Source: Verrucomicrobiota bacterium (GTDB taxonomy: Bacteria > Verrucomicrobiota > Verrucomicrobiia > Verrucomicrobiales > Verrucomicrobiaceae). Taken from it: 6,600 nucleotides of DNA. A program made the translations under genes and the position numbers. Location of the stretch: positions 1 through 6,600 of the forward strand of contig VFKY01000083.1 of the NCBI GenBank assembly GCA_009885275.1, written 5' to 3'. Below are positions 1 to 6,526 of this stretch, one piece after another (position 1 is the first letter of the stretch; each line of letters begins with the position of its first letter). Below the pieces are notes generated by a model. That model was not told where the DNA came from and did no database searches. It worked only from the letters and a program-made list of their open reading frames with translations.

Positions 1-120
1 TAGACAAGATTAACGAGATTTTTGGAGGGATTGACAAGATCGGAGAGGGTGAACTCCTAAACCTGAATCTTTGACAGGATTAACGGGATTTATTGGATTG
101 ATTGACAAGGTCGGTCGGGG
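1..120. repeat. Two diverged copies of a ~70-bp direct repeat
   Basis: Positions 1-43 and 71-114 align. The first 20 bases match at 17 of 20 positions (tagacaagattaacgagatt against ttgacaggattaacgggatt). After a one-base length difference, 'attgacaag.tcgg' recurs in both (30-43 and 101-114). The shorter word ttgacaag/ttgacagg also recurs inside each copy. The following parts (44-70 and 115-128) are only loosely alike, both containing 'taaacct'. The unit reaches the window edge, so more copies may lie to the left. I see no gene here. It resembles the dispersed 'gacaggattaac' repeats I recall from intergenic regions of some environmental bacteria, which is unverified. Confidence 0.6.
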
Positions 121-137
121 CTTAAACCTTTTCACTT

Positions 138-207
138 TCATCCCTCATCCCTCATCCCTCATCCCTCATCCCTCATCCCTCATCCTTCATCCTTCATCCT
201 TCATCCC
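138..207. repeat. Heptamer tandem repeat, 10 units
   Basis: Ten consecutive 7-bp units without a break: six TCATCCC (138-179), three TCATCCT (180-200) and one TCATCCC (201-207), then a run of C. On the minus strand this reads GGGATGA/AGGATGA. The only variation is C or T at the seventh base, and the variant units are adjacent, as expected from recent expansion by slippage. Because the unit is 7 bp, reading through it in any frame cycles through all three frames, so the open frame across it is a by-product of composition and not a protein. Confidence 0.9.
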
Positions 208-216
208 CCCACCAAT

Positions 217-234
217 GCCGCCAAGGATGGCGGC
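217..234. other. GC-rich stem-loop downstream of sucB
   Basis: GCCGCC (217-222) and GGCGGC (229-234) form a perfect 6-bp stem with the six-base loop AAGGAT. It lies about 50 bp past the sucB stop, where an operon terminator could sit. No T-run follows the stem on either strand (minus strand continues ATTGGTGG, plus strand gctccc), so it is not a classical intrinsic terminator. It could be a REP-like element or an RNA-stabilising 3' hairpin. Confidence 0.5.
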
Positions 235-253
235 GCTCCCAGGGTGTCACACC

Positions 254-281
254 GAAATCTGAAACCTGAAACCTGAAACCT
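254..281. repeat. Heptamer tandem repeat, 4 units, abutting sucB stop
   Basis: Four 7-bp units: GAAATCT (254-260), then GAAACCT three times (261-281). The last unit ends directly before the TCA that is the sucB stop codon on the minus strand. It has the same unit length as the 138-207 array but a different word. If the operon is not terminated first, this is transcribed as the start of its 3' untranslated region. Confidence 0.8.
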
Positions 282-1385
282 TCAAGCTCCAATGAGCAGT
301 CTGGCGGGGTTCTCGATGCAGTCTTTCACGCGAATGAGGAAGGTCACCGCATCTTTACCGTCCACGACACGGTGGTCATAACTCAGGGCGAGATACATCA
401 TGGGGCGAATAACAACCTGACCGTCCACGGCAACGGGCCGTTGCTGGATGGTATGCATGCCGAGGATACCGCTCTGGGGCGGATTTAGAATAGGGGTGCT
501 CAACAATGAGCCATACACGCCACCATTACTGATGGTGAAGACACCGCCAGTGAGGTCATCGAGCTGAATCTTGCCTTCCTTCGCCCGAGCGGCATATCCC
601 AAGATATCTTTTTCCAAATCAGCAAAGCTCTTCGCATCGCAATCGCGAAGAACAGGGACAATCAATCCCTTCTCAGTACCGACTGCGACTCCAATGTCGT
701 GGAAATGATTGGAGATGACTTCATCGCCGTCGATCCGGCTGTTGATTTGTGGCACGGCTTTAAGAGCTTCCACCACTGCTTTGATGAAGAAGGACATGAA
801 GCCGAGTTTCACGCCATGCTTTTTCATGAAGTCGTCCTGCAACTGCTTGCGCAACGTCATGACGGCACTCATGTCACATTCATTAAACGTCGTAAGAATG
901 GCAGCTGTGCGTTGGGCATTGACTAACTGTTCCGCAATGCGTTTGCGGAGTGGCGACATCTTCTTGCGCGTGGTGCGACCTTCGATCACTTCAGGCTTGG
1001 ATGCGGCACGAGGAACCACAGTAAACTGCGGCGCGATAGCGGCCGCGACCTCCTTAACAGACGCAGGGGCTTCGATCTTAACGGTAACTGCTGGTACTTC
1101 TTCCGCTTTTTTCTCAGCCTTCTTTTCTTTGGCCTTGGGAGCTTCCGCTTTCCCTTCCTCAATCACTCCCACCACTGATCCGACCGCGACATCATCTCCC
1201 TCTTTGGCAATGGTGCGAAGGATGCCACTGGCTCCGGCCATGATTTCTTGAGCTACTTTATCAGTTTCAAGGGTGATGATGAGATCACCTGTCTGGACGG
1301 ATTCGCCATCTTTTTTGTGCCACTGAGAAAGCAAGCCGCTGCTGATGGATTCGCCGAGGGTGGGGATTTTGATTTCTAGGGGCAT
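282..1385 (-). CDS. sucB: 2-oxoglutarate dehydrogenase E2 (dihydrolipoyllysine succinyltransferase)
   Basis: E2 core of the 2-oxoglutarate dehydrogenase complex: it takes the succinyl group from E1 on a swinging lipoyl arm and transfers it to CoA in the cytoplasm. The product has 367 residues. The lipoyl domain spans about 1-77, with the lipoylated lysine K43 in ETDKV. A Lys/Ala/Glu/Pro-rich linker follows (about 78-140). The acyltransferase domain runs from about 141 ([13 protein letters not shown]) to the end, with the catalytic SYDHRVVDG motif (H338, D342). The linker shows no peripheral subunit-binding domain (no GTG..GRI..DV signature), which most bacterial E2 proteins have. The start is the only one giving the usual [13 protein letters not shown] beginning. 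It lies 6 nt after the hicA stop with no visible Shine-Dalgarno site, so translational coupling to hicA is likely (inference). The pairing with sucA favours the succinyltransferase over other E2 types. The E3 gene is not in the window. Confidence 0.95.
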   Translation of the reverse strand: MPLEIKIPTLGESISSGLLSQWHKKDGESVQTGDLIITLETDKVAQEIMAGASGILRTIAKEGDDVAVGSVVGVIEEGKAEAPKAKEKKAEKKAEEVPAVTVKIEAPASVKEVAAAIAPQFTVVPRAASKPEVIEGRTTRKKMSPLRKRIAEQLVNAQRTAAILTTFNECDMSAVMTLRKQLQDDFMKKHGVKLGFMSFFIKAVVEALKAVPQINSRIDGDEVISNHFHDIGVAVGTEKGLIVPVLRDCDAKSFADLEKDILGYAARAKEGKIQLDDLTGGVFTISNGGVYGSLLSTPILNPPQSGILGMHTIQQRPVAVDGQVVIRPMMYLALSYDHRVVDGKDAVTFLIRVKDCIENPARLLIGA

Positions 1386-1391
1386 GATGAG

Positions 1392-1571
1392 CTATGAATT
1401 AGAAAGTTTTTTGATGATACTGCGTGCGAGATTTTCGTTTATCTCCCGATGACGTGGGACTGGTTGCGACATACGGGTTACCGGATTCTGATACCAATCG
1501 TGCTTGCCACCATGGCGAATAAAAGTACATCCCAACTCCTGAAGTTTATCAATGAGATCCCTTCGCTTCAT
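1392..1571 (-). CDS. hicA: HicA-family mRNA interferase toxin
   Basis: Small ORF of 59 residues, below common size cutoffs. It matches the HicA toxin family along its length: an N-terminal helix (MKRRDLIDKLQELG), the strand and active-site segment FIRHGGKHDWY with the expected catalytic histidine H24, then the typical VPRHREINENLARSIIKKL C-terminus. HicA proteins have a dsRNA-binding-like fold and cleave mRNA independently of the ribosome (family knowledge). The ATG overlaps the hicB stop by 4 nt (ATGA). A GGAG Shine-Dalgarno site lies 5 nt upstream inside hicB. The stop is 6 nt before sucB. No frameshift or missing catalytic residue is visible, so the toxin appears intact. I found it by translating the minus strand by eye. 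Confidence 0.9.
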   Translation of the reverse strand: MKRRDLIDKLQELGCTFIRHGGKHDWYQNPVTRMSQPVPRHREINENLARSIIKKLSNS

Positions 1572-1762
1572 GCAAACTCCAATTCTGCATGATGACGAAT
1601 ATTGGGTACCAGACCATTCGACAAATCCTTATGCAAATCAAGAAGATGCTGCTGAAGATCCTCCATGGATGAACCTTGCGTCCAGTAGTCGGAATATTCA
1701 TCGAGATAACCGATCCACAAATCACCATCTTGCCAATAGGTGTAAGAAATTTTTGGTTTCAT
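1568..1762 (-). CDS. hicB: HicB-family antitoxin, short form
   Basis: 64 residues with the pattern of short HicB antitoxins: an N-terminal strand YTYWQDGDLWIGYLDEYSDYWTQG, then the helix SMEDLQQHLLDLHKDLSNG and a short tail. Family knowledge: this partial RNase-H-like fold binds HicA and blocks its active site. The usual C-terminal ribbon-helix-helix or helix-turn-helix domain of longer HicB proteins is absent, so self-repression by this protein alone is unlikely (inference). A GGAGG Shine-Dalgarno site lies 7 nt upstream of the ATG. The gene begins 21 nt after the sucA stop and overlaps hicA by 4 nt, the usual tight antitoxin-toxin arrangement. Identity is supported mainly by the YWQDG..W.GYL...DYWTQG pattern and by the adjacent HicA. 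Confidence 0.88.
   Translation of the reverse strand: MKPKISYTYWQDGDLWIGYLDEYSDYWTQGSSMEDLQQHLLDLHKDLSNGLVPNIRHHAELEFA
1577..1580 (-). promoter_or_regulatory. Shine-Dalgarno site of hicA
   Basis: GGAG on the minus strand, 5 nt before the hicA ATG and inside the end of hicB. It supports hicA as a real gene and the ATG at 1571 as its start, in addition to coupling through the ATGA overlap. Confidence 0.65.
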
Positions 1763-1769
1763 ATTTATA

Positions 1770-1774
1770 CCTCC
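1770..1774 (-). promoter_or_regulatory. Shine-Dalgarno site of hicB
   Basis: GGAGG on the minus strand, 7 nt before the hicB ATG, within the 21-nt gap after sucA. It is the strongest ribosome binding site in the minus-strand operon; sucA and sucB have nothing comparable. Confidence 0.75.
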
Positions 1775-1783
1775 AATAAAACA

Positions 1784-4543
1784 CTACACGGAGAAAGCAT
1801 TTTCCACCAATCTTTCCTGTTCATGAGTGTGGATAGCCTTTGATCCAGCGGCAGTGCTGGCACTGCGTTCACGGCCCGAGTATCGGATGACGTGATGCGT
1901 CAGATCATTAAGACGATGACGGATGAAACTCCAGGCGCCCATGTTTTCCGGCTCCTCCTGACACCAGACCCACTTCTTCTGCGCGCGAGGATACTTGGAG
2001 GCTATTTGTAGAATGAGATCGACATTGAGTGGGTAAAGTTGTTCTACACGGATGATAGCTGCATTCTTAATTTCGTTCTCTTTGCGGAAATCGACAAGGT
2101 CATAATAGACCTTACCTGTGCAGAAAATGAGACGGGTGATACGGCTCGGGTCCGTCGTGAGAGCATCGTCATCGAGCACCTCGCGGAAGCTAGTCCCCTC
2201 CCCCATGTCTTCCATGGTGGAGGTGGCTTGGGGTAAACGGAGCAGACTCTTGGGGGTCATGATGATGAGCGGTTTGCGAAAGGGGCGCTTCATCTGACGA
2301 CGCAGAATGTGAAAATACTGGGCTGGGGTCGTGAGGTTGGCGACCTGAATGTTACAACCGCCGCAGAGCTGCAGGAAGCGCTCCAAACGGGCGCTGGAGT
2401 GCTCCGGCCCTTGGCCTTCATAGCCATGTGGAAGCAACATAACAAGGCTACTGGGTTGCTGCCATTTGCTTTCCGCGCTGACAATAAACTGATCAATGAT
2501 GACCTGAGCACCATTCACAAAATCGCCGAACTGCGCTTCCCAACAAATCAAAACATGAGGCGCCAGCAATGAGTAGCCATAATCAAACCCAAGCACTGCT
2601 GCTTCAGAGAGAAGTGAGTTATAAACGCAGAATCGCCCTTGCTCCGTGGCGAGGTTTTGCAGTGGGATATAGCGCTCACGGGTGTCGTTATCATAAAGCA
2701 CACAATGCCGCTGACTGAAAGTGCCACGACGACAATCCTGACCGCTAAGTCTGACCCCGAGATTTTCCACTAACAAGGAACCAAAAGCGAGAGACTCCGC
2801 GTGCGCCCAATCAAAACCGATGCCAGTCTCAATTGCTTTTTTACGGGCCGCGAGAAAGCGCTTTTCGATGGTGGGATGAAGATGAAAATCCGGTGGAGGC
2901 TCCACCAGCTTGGCGCCTATTTCACGCAGTTTTTCCACGGCGACACCTGTAAGCACCGGAGTATGATTATAATGAGGCTGCGCTTGGGCGGTTGAGCCTT
3001 CGAAGGGGTTTCCTCCATGGTGCGCCTCTTTGGCCAGCTCTTGAAATCCATATTCAAGATCGTCTTCCAAAGCTTTCTGAATAGCATCAACTTGATTTTT
3101 CGACAAAACGTTATTCTCGACGAGCTGCTGCTGGAAGAGCGTGGCGGTACTCAGATGCTTGCTTATGGACCGCGCCATGTGAGGCGTGGTGAATGATGGT
3201 TCATCCGTTTCATTGTGTCCGTATCGACGGTAGCAAACGACATCGACCACGACATCACGCCCAAATTTCTGACGGAACTCCAGCGCGAACTGGGCCGCGA
3301 ACGCTACCTCCAGAGGACAGTCGCCATTCACGTGAATGACAGGGGCCTCAATCATCTTTGCGACATCCGTGCAGTAATCAGAAGAGCGGGCATCGGCGGG
3401 CAAGGTGGTGAAGCCAATCTGATTATTCGTGATAAGGTGAATGGTGCCTCCCGTCCGGTAGCCGGGTAATTGTGAGAGGTTGAGCACTTCAGCAACCATG
3501 CCCTGACCTGCAAATGCAGCGTCACCGTGGATGAGGATGGGGATCACCTTCTTTCTTTGCAAAGTATCCTCAAGATGCCGCTGACGTGCGCGTGCTTTGC
3601 CTTCGACAACAGGATTAACGGCTTCCAAATGACTGGGGTTGGCGGCGAGTTCAATCAGAACTTCGGCACCCGATTTTGTAAGACGCTTGGTGGCAAAGCC
3701 GAGGTGATATTTCACATCACCATCACCTGCGACCATGTTGGGGACATAGTTTTCTGAAAACTCATAGAACAACACTTTGAGTGGCTTTTTTAGAAAATTC
3801 GCCAACACACTGAGACGTCCGCGATGCGCCATGCCCATGACGATCTCCTGTGCGCCCATGGCAGGTAGCGCTTCAAAAATAGTCTCCAGTGCCACCATCA
3901 CCGATTCACCACCTTCAATGGAAAAACGTTTTTGGCCCACGTAACGACGATGCAAAAAGCGCTCAAAAGTTTCCGGCTGCAAAACCCATCGAAGAATATC
4001 AGCCTGTACATCGGGAGATGGCGCAGGGTTATCTAAGCGTCCTTCAATGCGTTCAAGCAACCACGAGCGAACCTCCGGATTGTTGATATGCATGAATTCA
4101 TAGCCGATGCGGTCACAATAAACGCGCTGCAACTCATCCAACATCGTGCGCAATTTCATGCGGCGACCATTGGCGTAAAATTGTGTCGCCACCTCTTCAT
4201 CAAGCTCATCTGCGGTGAACCCCAAGGCTTCCAGCGAAAGATTTGGCTGGATAGGTGCCTCTAAGGCCAGTGGATTGACCCAGGCAGCAGTATGACCAAG
4301 ACGACGAAAAGTCAGGATTGCGTTGGTGACCTTCTGTCGGAAACTCAATGCCTTTTCAGAGAGGAGTTGTCCAGTGGGATCACTTGAGGGAGCAATGCTT
4401 GCCACTGTTTGAGCCAGTCCAAGTTCAAAGCCTTCAAAAAATGATATCCATGCAGGTTCGACACTATGCGCGTCATTTTTCCATGCGTTATACTTTTCTT
4501 CCAACAGATCAATATTGGCGCGATAGGGCAGAGTGGCGTTCAT
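1784..4543 (-). CDS. sucA: 2-oxoglutarate dehydrogenase E1 component
   Basis: Thiamine-diphosphate-dependent E1 that decarboxylates 2-oxoglutarate and succinylates the E2 lipoyl group in the TCA cycle. From the ATG at 4543 it has 919 residues, normal for the family. The N-terminal E1o segment (about 10-37, NIDLLEEKYNAWKND) is the region that contacts E2. Active-site motifs in order are GMAHRGRL (H240), DVKYH (H280), PSHLEAVNP (H305), the ThDP/Mg signature HGDAAFAGQG through NNQIGFT (D341, N374), RRYGHNETDEPSF (about 440-452), the transketolase-like domain with CWEAQFGDF (about 667-675) and LLPHGYEGQGPEHSSAR (H706), and a conserved C-terminus ending in HEQERLVENAF. A longer reading from TTG at 4567 adds eight residues unlike the family, so I prefer the ATG; neither start has a clear Shine-Dalgarno site. 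It is the first gene of the operon with hicB, hicA and sucB. odhA is an equally valid name. Confidence 0.96.
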   Translation of the reverse strand: MNATLPYRANIDLLEEKYNAWKNDAHSVEPAWISFFEGFELGLAQTVASIAPSSDPTGQLLSEKALSFRQKVTNAILTFRRLGHTAAWVNPLALEAPIQPNLSLEALGFTADELDEEVATQFYANGRRMKLRTMLDELQRVYCDRIGYEFMHINNPEVRSWLLERIEGRLDNPAPSPDVQADILRWVLQPETFERFLHRRYVGQKRFSIEGGESVMVALETIFEALPAMGAQEIVMGMAHRGRLSVLANFLKKPLKVLFYEFSENYVPNMVAGDGDVKYHLGFATKRLTKSGAEVLIELAANPSHLEAVNPVVEGKARARQRHLEDTLQRKKVIPILIHGDAAFAGQGMVAEVLNLSQLPGYRTGGTIHLITNNQIGFTTLPADARSSDYCTDVAKMIEAPVIHVNGDCPLEVAFAAQFALEFRQKFGRDVVVDVVCYRRYGHNETDEPSFTTPHMARSISKHLSTATLFQQQLVENNVLSKNQVDAIQKALEDDLEYGFQELAKEAHHGGNPFEGSTAQAQPHYNHTPVLTGVAVEKLREIGAKLVEPPPDFHLHPTIEKRFLAARKKAIETGIGFDWAHAESLAFGSLLVENLGVRLSGQDCRRGTFSQRHCVLYDNDTRERYIPLQNLATEQGRFCVYNSLLSEAAVLGFDYGYSLLAPHVLICWEAQFGDFVNGAQVIIDQFIVSAESKWQQPSSLVMLLPHGYEGQGPEHSSARLERFLQLCGGCNIQVANLTTPAQYFHILRRQMKRPFRKPLIIMTPKSLLRLPQATSTMEDMGEGTSFREVLDDDALTTDPSRITRLIFCTGKVYYDLVDFRKENEIKNAAIIRVEQLYPLNVDLILQIASKYPRAQKKWVWCQEEPENMGAWSFIRHRLNDLTHHVIRYSGRERSASTAAGSKAIHTHEQERLVENAFSV

Positions 4544-4633
4544 GACTAGGCGAAATTTTCTACACAAAAGGGGTATGAAGATGGCACTATCCCGCTGGTT
4601 GGCTAGAGGAAGGTATTGAAATATTATGGCGCT

Positions 4634-4645
4634 ACTCTAAAGAGT
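4634..4645. repeat. Short inverted repeat in the divergent intergenic region
   Basis: ACTCT (4634-4638) and AGAGT (4641-4645) are reverse complements separated by AA. On the minus strand it falls in the spacer of the weak candidate sucA promoter, so it could be a half-site pair for a dimeric regulator. A 5-bp arm is short and can occur by chance. Confidence 0.3.
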
Positions 4646-4695
4646 TCATACCGAGAGCGACAAATGGTTGCGTAAGGCGGTAAAACCTTGTTTTT

Positions 4696-4700
4696 AGAGG
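4696..4700 (+). promoter_or_regulatory. Shine-Dalgarno site deciding the antiporter start
   Basis: AGAGG lies 1 nt before the ATG at 4702 but 10 nt before the ATG at 4711. The first spacing is too short to work, so the second ATG is the better start, with a slightly long but acceptable spacer. Confidence 0.45.
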
Positions 4701-4710
4701 CATGCGGTTT

Positions 4711-6486
4711 ATGCCAAATCTCACAGCTCCCCCCACCTTTTCCAGTTTTGGCTCCCATTTTGTAGTGGCTGAGGTGTCTCCCATGTTGGGGTTGATGGCG
4801 CTTTTACTGGCAACGATGGTCTTGGTTTCGCTAGCACTCGTTCGCTTCAAGCAATCACTGCTTATCGGCTACTTTGCCTGTGGCATCGTTGCCGCTAACT
4901 GTGGTCAAATACTCATCACGGGCCACGACATGCAAACTCAGATGGATACGCTGGCTGAGGCGGGCGTTGTCCTGCTGATGTTTACACTCGGTATTGAGTT
5001 CTCACTGGCGGAACTGCGGCACTTGAGAAAAGCGGCATTTATCGGCGGAGGCGTTCAATGTGCCGCCACGCTGGCGATCGCTTGGGGAATATTTATTCTG
5101 CTTGGGTTGCTGCCGACTCAAGCACTTATCGCGGCCGTGGTAATCACCATCAGTTCGACTGCGGTGAGCATGAAAACCTTTCAAGACATGGGCACTGCCG
5201 CCAGTCCATCCGGAAGAACTGCGCTGGGTATCGCGCTCTTCCAAGATTTGATTGTGATTTTTTTCCTCATGTTACTGCCAGCTTTAGCGACAACCACCGA
5301 AGCGCACAGTGAAAATGGCACTCTTCATGCGGTCATGATAACCTTGGGCAAGGGGATCGTATTTTTTGGCATTGTCTGGTTTTTGGGTCGCTATGTCATG
5401 CCTCGCATCATGCATGCTGTTGCCCGATCACAAAGCAGGGAACTCTTCACGCTCATGGTAGTGGCTTTATGTGTTGGCATCACCTACCTCGCTGCCGCCC
5501 TTGGATTGAGCCCCGCTCTGGGTGCCTTTGTCGCAGGCCTGGTTGCCAGTGGCTCGATTTACAGTCATCGCGTCATGATGGATATCCTGCCATTTAAGGA
5601 TCTCTTTCTTGCCCTATTTTTTGTATCGGTTGGGCTGACGATGAATGTGCAAGTGCTTTGGGAAAATGTCGGTACCGTGGCCGCGGTAACTCTAGCCATT
5701 ATCATTGGCAAAGCCTTGCTCGTAGGGCTGGCCTGCCAGATTCTCCGTTTACCATGGCGTGCCGCCATTCTAACCATGGCTTCACTGGCATCATTGGGAG
5801 AGTTTTCATTGGTGTTAATGGCCCGAGCCGAGGCACTGATGGACTGGAGTCCTGTCGTTGTCCAAATCCTAACATTGTCCGGAGCACTTTCGATGGCGTT
5901 GGTGCCTGCCATGATGAGAGTGGCTCCAATGTTGAGTGATTTCCTAGAGGAAAAAGGACTGCTCAATCAGAAGCGCCTGGTCAAAGATGAAACGCATTTT
6001 CGTCACAAAATAAAATCCATGCAGGGGCATGCCATCATCTGCGGTTATGGCTATGTGGGGCGACAGCTTCATGCATCTCTCACTAAATATGGCATAGAAT
6101 GTCTTATCATCGAACTCAACGTGGACACGGTGCGTGAACTAAAGGGCTTGGGGATCTCTGTGCTCTTTGCTGATGCCATGCACCGTGAGACCTGGATGTT
6201 GGCGCGCACCAAAGAAGCCAGCCTTGTTGCATTCACCTTTCCTGACTCAGTTGTTGCCTACAATGCCATTGGAATGGTTAAGGAAATAGCACCCGAAGTG
6301 CCGGTGCTCACGCGGTCCCGCTTTGCTTCTGATAGATCACGGTTGTTGGATCGCGGGGCAACGTTCGTGGTGCAAGATGAAGCGGAGAGTGCAACCCGAA
6401 TGCTGGAGCAAGCGGAAGGGGTGCTGCGTGATAAGATGCACATCCCTGACAAGGCGGAGAATGCAGATGCTTTGTTGTCAGCATGA
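4711..6486 (+). CDS. CPA2 cation/proton antiporter with RCK domain (KefB/YbaL-like)
   Basis: Inner-membrane monovalent cation:proton antiporter, 591 residues from the ATG at 4711 (594 from 4702). Residues about 24-405 hold around a dozen hydrophobic segments. The CPA2 ion-site motif ALFQD (Q178, D179) follows the unwound-helix segment ITISSTAVSMKT, and a conserved lysine lies in IIIGKALLVG (K334). After a charged linker (about 410-437) comes a cytoplasmic RCK/TrkA-N domain (about 438-560) with the Rossmann motif GYGYVG (445-450) and an acidic residue at the end of the second strand (E468), which suggests NAD(H) binding. No TrkA-C domain follows. Family knowledge: such proteins exchange K+ or Na+ for protons, gated by a nucleotide or other ligand. 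I see nothing that shows glutathione gating as in KefB/KefC, so I give no symbol. It is divergent from sucA and 40 nt upstream of an ABC ATPase gene, possibly cotranscribed. Confidence 0.88.
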   Translation: MPNLTAPPTFSSFGSHFVVAEVSPMLGLMALLLATMVLVSLALVRFKQSLLIGYFACGIVAANCGQILITGHDMQTQMDTLAEAGVVLLMFTLGIEFSLAELRHLRKAAFIGGGVQCAATLAIAWGIFILLGLLPTQALIAAVVITISSTAVSMKTFQDMGTAASPSGRTALGIALFQDLIVIFFLMLLPALATTTEAHSENGTLHAVMITLGKGIVFFGIVWFLGRYVMPRIMHAVARSQSRELFTLMVVALCVGITYLAAALGLSPALGAFVAGLVASGSIYSHRVMMDILPFKDLFLALFFVSVGLTMNVQVLWENVGTVAAVTLAIIIGKALLVGLACQILRLPWRAAILTMASLASLGEFSLVLMARAEALMDWSPVVVQILTLSGALSMALVPAMMRVAPMLSDFLEEKGLLNQKRLVKDETHFRHKIKSMQGHAIICGYGYVGRQLHASLTKYGIECLIIELNVDTVRELKGLGISVLFADAMHRETWMLARTKEASLVAFTFPDSVVAYNAIGMVKEIAPEVPVLTRSRFASDRSRLLDRGATFVVQDEAESATRMLEQAEGVLRDKMHIPDKAENADALLSA

Positions 6487-6526
6487 TAAAACTGCGCTTT
6501 GATACATACCGCACACGCAACCCCGC

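Larger units (their letters stand above)
4568..4701. promoter_or_regulatory. Divergent promoter region, sucA / antiporter
   Basis: This gap separates divergently transcribed genes, so it must hold or adjoin a promoter for each. No strong sigma-70 pair stands out. A weak minus-strand candidate is CATAAT (-10, near 4623-4628) with TATGAA 16 nt upstream. On the plus strand TTGAAA (from about 4617) has only a poor -10 partner. A short inverted repeat, ACTCT-AA-AGAGT (4634-4645), lies mid-gap. The location is sound, but the individual boxes are guesses. Confidence 0.4.

Noticed and set aside
71..262. Open frame of 63 codons across the heptamer array
   Set aside because: It is a low-complexity His-Pro-Ser-Ser-Leu/Phe-Ile reading of the 7-bp repeat, with no ribosome binding site or family resemblance.
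138..281. CRISPR array
   Set aside because: The units are 7 bp, contiguous and without spacers, so these are simple tandem repeats.
709..1251. 180-codon plus-strand open frame antisense to sucB
   Set aside because: It lies wholly inside the well-supported sucB gene, its Ala/Ser/Thr-rich sequence is typical of an antisense shadow, and no domain is visible.
1552..1779. 75-codon plus-strand open frame antisense to hicB
   Set aside because: It covers hicB on the opposite strand; hicB has a family match, a good ribosome binding site and the ATGA overlap, and this frame has none of these.
1386..1783. Insertion sequence or attachment site carrying the toxin pair
   Set aside because: No terminal inverted repeats, direct repeats, transposase or integrase remnants are visible at either edge.
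4544..4567. Upstream TTG start for sucA
   Set aside because: The eight added residues do not resemble E1 N-termini, and no Shine-Dalgarno site precedes the TTG; the ATG at 4543 fits the family.
5565..5966. 133-codon minus-strand open frame inside the antiporter
   Set aside because: It is antisense to conserved membrane segments of the antiporter and has no recognisable motif.
6487..6526. Terminator between the antiporter and the ABC ATPase gene
   Set aside because: The 40-nt gap shows no convincing stem followed by a T-run.
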